Shown here: in pieces, positions 11,550-14,862 of the stretch
How the letters are laid out: every line of letters starts with the position of its first letter
How positions within the stretch are numbered: the first letter of the stretch is position 1
Assembly (NCBI GenBank): GCA_938004185.1
Contig: CALKWN010000086.1
Span: 1 to 14,862 of the forward strand
From: an uncultured candidate division WWE3 bacterium
Lineage (GTDB): Bacteria; Patescibacteriota; WWE3; UBA101185; UBA10185
Length of the DNA: 14,862 nucleotides
Reading direction: 5' to 3'
Program-made: the position numbers and the translations under genes
The notes under the pieces: model-generated
What the model was told of the DNA's origin: nothing
Seen by the model: only the letters and a program-made list of their open reading frames with translations
The model's database searches: none

Positions 11550-11800
11550 GGCAAACCCTCCCAACAGTTGATTTGTGAAAGAATATCAGCGTAAGCAGAC
11601 CTGACACCCTTCACTACATCTGAATCTCTTCCTTCCGTTTTAAGGTAGTAGTGGCAAACTAGGGAATAGATATATCCCCTAGTGTTTCTTAGCCTCTTAT
11701 AGATTCTTATAAAGGCTTCCCTCCTACCTATGCCGAAGTCTTCTGATCCACACTCATCAATCCTTTTCTCGATGAATGTGGCCAGCTCCTGTTTTAACAT
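11546..11800 (-). CDS. Hypothetical helical protein
   Basis: An 84-residue protein: MLKQELATFIEKRIDECGSE, DFGIGRREAFIRIYKRLRNT, RGYIYSLVCHYYLKTEGRDS and VVKGVRSAYADILSQI. It is basic and all-helical by pattern. ATG 11800 is directly adjacent to the upstream TGA, with GGAGGTG in front. No family recognised. Confidence 0.75.
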   Translation of the reverse strand: MLKQELATFIEKRIDECGSEDFGIGRREAFIRIYKRLRNTRGYIYSLVCHYYLKTEGRDSDVVKGVRSAYADILSQINCWEGLP

Positions 11801-12028
11801 TCAGTCACCTCCCGCGCCTTGAAATACTTCCTTAATCTTGTAAGTAAATCTCCCTACACCGAAGACAAGATAACCTCCGTCTCTCTTGGCGATTACCTTG
11901 ATCTCTTTCTTTGGCAATTGAACGAAAAGCAACACGTGATTCTCGTCAACTGCAATTCCATGTGTAACTTTCGGGAAAGCGTTATTGAAGTGCTTCCTCG
12001 TCAGTCGCATTTTAGTTACATTAACCAT
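11801..12028 (-). CDS. Hypothetical beta-rich protein
   Basis: A 75-residue basic protein: MVNVTKMRLTRKHFNNAFPK, VTHGIAVDENHVLLFVQLPK, KEIKVIAKRDGGYLVFGVGR and FTYKIKEVF. It has an alternating strand pattern. ATG 12028 has GGAGGTG at 6 bases and lies 26 bases beyond a terminator-like hairpin. No family recognised. Confidence 0.75.
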   Translation of the reverse strand: MVNVTKMRLTRKHFNNAFPKVTHGIAVDENHVLLFVQLPKKEIKVIAKRDGGYLVFGVGRFTYKIKEVFQGAGGD

Positions 12029-12054
12029 GCAATCACCTCCTTTGCATAAGAAAA

Positions 12055-12074
12055 GGGTGGCCAAGAGGCCACCC
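12055..12074 (-). terminator. Terminator-like hairpin with T run
   Basis: On the minus strand GGGTGGCC, loop TCTT, GGCCACCC, then TTTTCTT: an 8-bp GC-rich perfect stem with a good T run. The next gene starts 26 bases downstream, so no promoter fits between them. Confidence 0.8.
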
Positions 12075-12092
12075 CTAAGTTATGGAATGAGG

Positions 12093-12422
12093 CTATATGG
12101 TTACTTCAACATCACCACTCCAGCCTTCCGCTTCCTTACTTATGAAGTCGTTTATTGATTTAAGCCTATCACCGCACACTCCAAGCGCGGCAATAAACCT
12201 GTTGAATTGATCTATTGACATTTTGTATCCTACACAAACGTCAATATCCATCTCCCTAGTCCTTACATACACACAATTGTCTCTGAATGTAGCGTAAGGT
12301 TGCTCTCTCCAGTACAAGAACGGGAGCTTATCTTTTCCAAGTCCTTTAAGCTCAGTGATCTCGAACTGCTTAGGCTCATCTGAGCCTATGTTTATTATTT
12401 TCTTTGCCTTAACTCTCATCAT
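12093..12422 (-). CDS. Hypothetical protein
   Basis: A 109-residue protein: MMRVKAKKIINIGSDEPKQF, EITELKGLGKDKLPFLYWRE, then YATFRDNCVYVRTREMDIDV and a C-terminal helix MSIDQFNRFIAALGVCGDRL. I chose ATG 12422 because it lies 8 bases from AAGGGG. ATG 12428 and GTG 12431 are in frame but too close to that site, and ATG 12419 is also possible. It overlaps the upstream gene by 14 bases. No family recognised. Confidence 0.72.
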   Translation of the reverse strand: MMRVKAKKIINIGSDEPKQFEITELKGLGKDKLPFLYWREQPYATFRDNCVYVRTREMDIDVCVGYKMSIDQFNRFIAALGVCGDRLKSINDFISKEAEGWSGDVEVTI

Positions 12423-12675
12423 CTTCATCACCCCTTTTTATCCTCTCTAGCCATTCAAGTTGCCTTCGGTGGTACTGCATGGCAAGCTCTATGCCTTCTT
12501 CCTCTGACACAATCTCTCGCTCTAGAAATATCCTTTGGCGATTATTTAGGCTATACAGGGGAATATCTTTCTCGAAGGAAATCTTTTTTATTGTTCCGGT
12601 GGACAGTTTCCCTTGCTCTGCGTCCACACGTATGCAGACGCTATCACCCAAACCAAACTTTGAGTGGTAAACCAT
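12409..12675 (-). CDS. SH3-like orphan, paralogue of the gene at 7379-7633
   Basis: An 88-residue protein. SKFGLGDSVCIRVDA matches the paralogue's KFGIGDTVISS at the same distance from the start. STGTIKKI corresponds to SGKVARL, and SEEEGIELAMQYHRRQLEWL to its C-terminal TEEEARQLLIEYHMNQ helix. The C-terminus is acidic (RGDEDDES). ATG 12675 has GGAGG at 5 bases. It is the first gene after the hairpin at 12711-12752. A small barrel with a helix is likely; the function is unknown. Confidence 0.78.
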   Translation of the reverse strand: MVYHSKFGLGDSVCIRVDAEQGKLSTGTIKKISFEKDIPLYSLNNRQRIFLEREIVSEEEGIELAMQYHRRQLEWLERIKRGDEDDES

Positions 12676-12677
12676 AT

Positions 12678-12698
12678 ACACCTCCGTGTTATAATAGA
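12678..12698. promoter_or_regulatory. Leader element shared with the ArdA-like gene
   Basis: Nearly identical to 10815-10834. The plus-strand reading has TGTTATAAT (TG at 12687-12688, TATAAT at 12690-12695), an extended -10 pointing into the gap 12699-12757. The minus-strand reading is an AT-rich block just before the ribosome site of the gene at 12409-12675. Confidence 0.45.
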
Positions 12699-12699
12699 T

Positions 12700-12758
12700 T
12701 GTATTCTTATGGAAAACGTCCCTGAAAGGGTTAGTCCTTATGGGGCGTTTCCTTTTTA
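12700..12758 (+). ncRNA. Candidate short plus-strand RNA
   Basis: From the extended -10 at 12687-12695, a rightward transcript of about 55 nt would end at the hairpin and TTTTT run at 12753-12757. Inside it, CCC-TGAAA-GGG (12720-12730) can fold instead of the terminator stem, giving two exclusive structures. This is inference only; the same hairpin can serve leftward transcription. Confidence 0.25.
12711..12757. terminator. Hairpin in the gap after the gene at 12756-13043
   Basis: GGAAAACGTCCC (12711-12722) pairs with GGGGCGTTTCC (12742-12752) with one bulged A and one G-U pair. The 19-base loop can itself form a short stem. TTTTT follows on the plus strand and a TTTT run closes it on the minus strand, so it may work in both directions. 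Confidence 0.6.
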
Positions 12759-13043
12759 CAGGTCGTGTTCATACTCGTAAATCGCCTGCTCGAACTCGGT
12801 GATGTAATCATCAAACCTCCCTTCTTTTACAAACTCATATAGAGTGAGCTGCCTTATGTCATATCCATCAAAATAAGCAGACCTCGCGTCACTCATGAAG
12901 TCATGAATATACCTGTCGTAGCAAGCCATAAGCAGCTCGGTTGTGGCCTTGTCGAAATCCCTGAAGTCATTAGGCATGGGCTGATTCCTAACCCATTCTA
13001 TTAGATCCTTCTTTCTCTGTTGCGAGTAACTCAACTTTTCCAT
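12756..13043 (-). CDS. Hypothetical acidic helical protein
   Basis: A 95-residue protein: MEKLSYSQQRKKDLIEWVRN, DFDKATTELLMACYDRYIHD, FMSDARSAYFDGYDIRQLTL and a very acidic end (DDYITEFEQAIYEYEHDL). It is all-helical. ATG 13043 has GGAGGG 5 bases upstream, immediately after a terminator-like hairpin. No family recognised. Confidence 0.75.
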   Translation of the reverse strand: MEKLSYSQQRKKDLIEWVRNQPMPNDFRDFDKATTELLMACYDRYIHDFMSDARSAYFDGYDIRQLTLYEFVKEGRFDDYITEFEQAIYEYEHDL

Positions 13044-13059
13044 ATATCCCTCCAAAAGA

Positions 13060-13082
13060 AACGGAGGCTCTCGGCCTCCGTT
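13060..13082 (-). terminator. Terminator-like hairpin with T run
   Basis: On the minus strand AACGGAGGC, loop CGAGA, GCCTCCGTT, then TCTTTT: a 9-bp perfect stem. It contains part of the upstream stop codon, and the ribosome site of the next gene starts about 6 bases after the T run. Confidence 0.8.
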
Positions 13083-13557
13083 ATCCCTTACACTTTCCTA
13101 CAATGTACCAGAAGCTGTCGGAGAAATGCTCACTACCGTTCCTTTCGGCTTTGAAAGCGTGCTTCTCAGGCGAGTACGTGATTTTCCAACCGTTCACTTC
13201 GTACAGGCAACCACAATCGTCTTCCGAAAGGACTATTACAGGTTTCCCTGCAAAGTCCTTCAGATCGCCTATCGCCTTATCCGAAGACCAGCCTATGTAC
13301 TCTCCGGTAATATTCACAATGTGAAATATCCTTTCCCTACAAATTTCCCTCAAGTGTTCGATGTTCATATACATTGCCGCCTCTTCAGGCTCGAGAGGAG
13401 GCAGAGTGTCTTGAAGGAGTCCGGTAAATCTCATGGCCTCCTCCTCTGCCCTCTCGATACTAGAGAAGGATTTCTTCGTAACGTTTCCCTCTTCGTCAAC
13501 CATCTCGACTACTACACTTACGGTTGCGTAGTAGTCCCCATTCTCAAAGGTCTTCAC
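13081..13557 (-). CDS. Hypothetical protein with GTG start
   Basis: A 158-residue protein. I chose GTG 13557 because GGAGGTG (13569-13563) is at 5-base spacing; the upstream ATG of the longer frame lies inside the preceding gene without a site. The N-terminal part (VKTFENGDYYATVSVVVEMV) is beta-like, a helix (SSIERAEEEAMRFTGLLQDT) follows, then a second beta-rich half with GEYIGWSSDKAIG, VIVLSEDDCGCLYEVNGWKI and a C-terminal SFWYIVGKCKG. It overlaps the upstream gene by 14 bases. No family recognised. Confidence 0.75.
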   Translation of the reverse strand: MKTFENGDYYATVSVVVEMVDEEGNVTKKSFSSIERAEEEAMRFTGLLQDTLPPLEPEEAAMYMNIEHLREICRERIFHIVNITGEYIGWSSDKAIGDLKDFAGKPVIVLSEDDCGCLYEVNGWKITYSPEKHAFKAERNGSEHFSDSFWYIVGKCKG

Positions 13558-13831
13558 GCAACACCTCCTCGATGTCAAAATCTATTAGATCGAAGTAAAG
13601 CTCTTCCTCATCAAGATCAGGCTTATCATTTCCAGATACCCTGAAGAGGTAGATGAAACTGGGTGTGTAAGTAGAAGGAGACTCTGCCACAACGGACAGC
13701 TCTTCCTTCTCCTTATCCCAAACCAACACTCCGTCGATCGAGCCGTTCTTCCACGAGTCGGCTGCCTCTATAAGCTCCTCGGCAGTCTTTCGGAAGTCCT
13801 GCTCGTACCACGCTGCAACGATCTTGTCCAT
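13544..13831 (-). CDS. Orphan protein, paralogue of the gene at 5405-5704
   Basis: A 95-residue, strongly acidic protein. Conserved blocks with its distant partner are AADSWK (23-28), LVWD (36-39), VVAE (47-50) and TPSFIYLF (56-63), in the same order and at the same spacing. The C-terminus is almost purely acidic (DLDEEELYFDLIDFDIEEVL). ATG 13831 has GGAGGTG. It lies 13 bases after ArdC. The position next to ArdC and the acidity make an anti-host role plausible, but this is inference. Confidence 0.8.
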   Translation of the reverse strand: MDKIVAAWYEQDFRKTAEELIEAADSWKNGSIDGVLVWDKEKEELSVVAESPSTYTPSFIYLFRVSGNDKPDLDEEELYFDLIDFDIEEVLREDL

Positions 13832-13844
13832 AAATCACCTCCCT

Positions 13845-14633
13845 TCAGATCATAGCAGATTCACAAACCTCTGCAAAATACTTCTTGCAGAGGCGATCTG
13901 ACTGTGTGAATAGCTTGGAGATCTCGGCCCACTTCTTCCCATTCGACCAGCTCTCTACGTACCGAGCTGTGTAGAAGGAAGTGTCCAGACCTAGACGAGC
14001 CATTATAAAGTAACTGGCCGTCTGGACTATGATCTCCTCATCGTCAGGACTGGTGTCTCTCCCCATCTGAAGGTGCGCCCACTCATGTAGCAGGGTGCTG
14101 GCCTTCTGTCCGGTGGGGATCTTATCGTGAACATGGATAACCTTAGACTTCTTGCTAACGTGTCCATGCTCACCGTGACTCTCTTCGTAGTAATCTATCG
14201 TGTAACCGAGTCTCTCGAGAGACTCTTCGATACTACGAAGACCCTCGTACTCGTCGGTAACGAGTACCTCTTCTTCTTCAGGGATCGGCTCTCCGTCTGT
14301 CTGACTCACGTCAAAGACGAAGGCTGCCTTGAATCCCTTCACTCCGTGATGCACAGTTTCTACACCCTCTTCTTCCTTCTTGTAGGTGTAGGCACACGGA
14401 GCGATAACCATGATGCCTTTCTCCCCTTTCTTCACGAACCTCCCTAACTTCTTCCACGTGTTGAATCCTGCAACACGTGTCGCCTCCGGCTTCTGAAGGA
14501 ATATAAGCATCAGATTGCCGAAGGAGTAGTTATGGAAGGCTCTTATGAACCTCTCGATCTTTCGGAAGTCCTCAGAAGTTACCCACTTCTGAAAGGCTTC
14601 CTCCAACTTAGAAGTTGCCTCTTTCGTATCCAT
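13845..14633 (-). CDS. ardC: ArdC family antirestriction protein (ssDNA-binding plus zincin domain)
   Basis: Protects incoming DNA from restriction in characterised plasmid members. It has 262 residues in two domains. The N-terminal ArdC ssDNA-binding domain covers about 1-110 (YSFGNLMLIFLQKPEATRVA, then GFNTWKKLGRFVKKGEKGIM). The C-terminal metallopeptidase-like domain has the zinc motif HEWAH (183-187), and the downstream EE (199-200) before IVQTASYFIMARLGLDTS is the likely third ligand and helix. ATG 14633 has GGAGGTG. The length and domain order match the family. It is the first complete gene of the right operon in this window, as expected for a protein needed immediately after DNA entry. 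The symbol is by family only. Confidence 0.9.
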   Translation of the reverse strand: MDTKEATSKLEEAFQKWVTSEDFRKIERFIRAFHNYSFGNLMLIFLQKPEATRVAGFNTWKKLGRFVKKGEKGIMVIAPCAYTYKKEEEGVETVHHGVKGFKAAFVFDVSQTDGEPIPEEEEVLVTDEYEGLRSIEESLERLGYTIDYYEESHGEHGHVSKKSKVIHVHDKIPTGQKASTLLHEWAHLQMGRDTSPDDEEIIVQTASYFIMARLGLDTSFYTARYVESWSNGKKWAEISKLFTQSDRLCKKYFAEVCESAMI

Positions 14634-14644
14634 TTCTCACCTCC

Positions 14645-14862
14645 TCAGTCAATAATCTCTAAATCCCTAGCTGTATAAGCTGTGATTTTCCCATTGGAAA
14701 ACACATACTCATATGCGTCAGGGTTTCCGTACATTCTGCCAGTCATCTTGATGGCGAAAGTAGTGCCGTCCTTTATGTGGTAAATGTACTGATCACCACC
14801 TGCAACTCTTCCGGCCATTCCATCAGCAATATATCCAGAGGCCAAAAGGACTCCTTCTATAT
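14645..14862 (-). CDS. Partial or TTG-start small protein at the right edge
   Basis: The frame is open to the window end. The readable part is LLASGYIADGMAGRVAGGDQ, YIYHIKDGTTFAIKMTGRMY, then GNPDAYEYVFSNGKITAYTA and RDLEIID. TTG 14845 has GAAGGAG at good distance and could be the start (66 residues). The upstream codons (IEGVL) also read naturally, so a longer protein entering from the right is equally possible. It is beta-rich, and no family is recognised. Confidence 0.6.
   Translation of the reverse strand, partial: IEGVLLASGYIADGMAGRVAGGDQYIYHIKDGTTFAIKMTGRMYGNPDAYEYVFSNGKITAYTARDLEIID

Overview
This window looks like the early and lysogeny-control region of a temperate bacteriophage, an integrated prophage or a phage-plasmid. 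The evidence is a phage-type replisome organizer, a RecT-like annealing protein next to a RecB-type nuclease, a divergent CI/Cro-like repressor pair, two antirestriction genes, and a long run of tiny, tightly overlapping orphan genes. Very strong GGAGG ribosome sites, frequent ATA and AGA/AGG codons, occasional GTG and TTG starts, and the Lactococcus/Clostridium-style replisome organizer suggest a Bacillota host. A Thermotogota or similar host cannot be excluded from sequence alone.

Layout. (1) 1-4066, minus strand: a rightward-starting, leftward-running operon led by a small Cro-like HTH gene. It is followed by a doubtful 53-codon ORF, an Fe-S RecB/Cas4-like nuclease, a RecT/Red-beta-like annealing protein, a hairpin, three small unknown genes, a winged-helix protein and a replisome organizer that runs off the left edge. 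The tail of the replisome organizer is encoded by tandem 12-bp repeats next to AT-rich DNA and more short repeats, which resembles a replication origin embedded in the initiator gene. (2) 4067-4189: the divergent control region, with candidate promoters and repeated operator-like words. (3) 4190-4765, plus strand: a CI-like repressor whose C-terminal LexA/S24 fold has lost both catalytic residues. (4) 4762-4790: a perfect hairpin shared by the convergent 3' ends of the repressor and the right-hand operon. (5) 4787-14862, minus strand: about 32 short genes that enter from beyond the right edge and run toward the repressor. Recognisable members are ArdC (13845-14633), an ArdA-like protein (10292-10813) and a DUF3560 protein (8983-9651); there is also a four-CxxC zinc-ribbon protein and a single-span membrane protein. 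The rest are orphan families, and three of these occur as diverged paralogous pairs inside the window.

How the parts may work together (inference). The right-hand operon has the look of an entry or early anti-host module: ArdC and ArdA would blunt restriction while the small proteins act on unknown host targets. The left-hand operon would provide recombination and replication once Cro-like control wins over CI. Several terminator-like hairpins in the right operon sit directly in front of ribosome sites with no room for a new promoter. That suggests read-through control, by antitermination or attenuation. No integrase, tRNA, rRNA, insertion sequence, CRISPR array or structural gene is visible.
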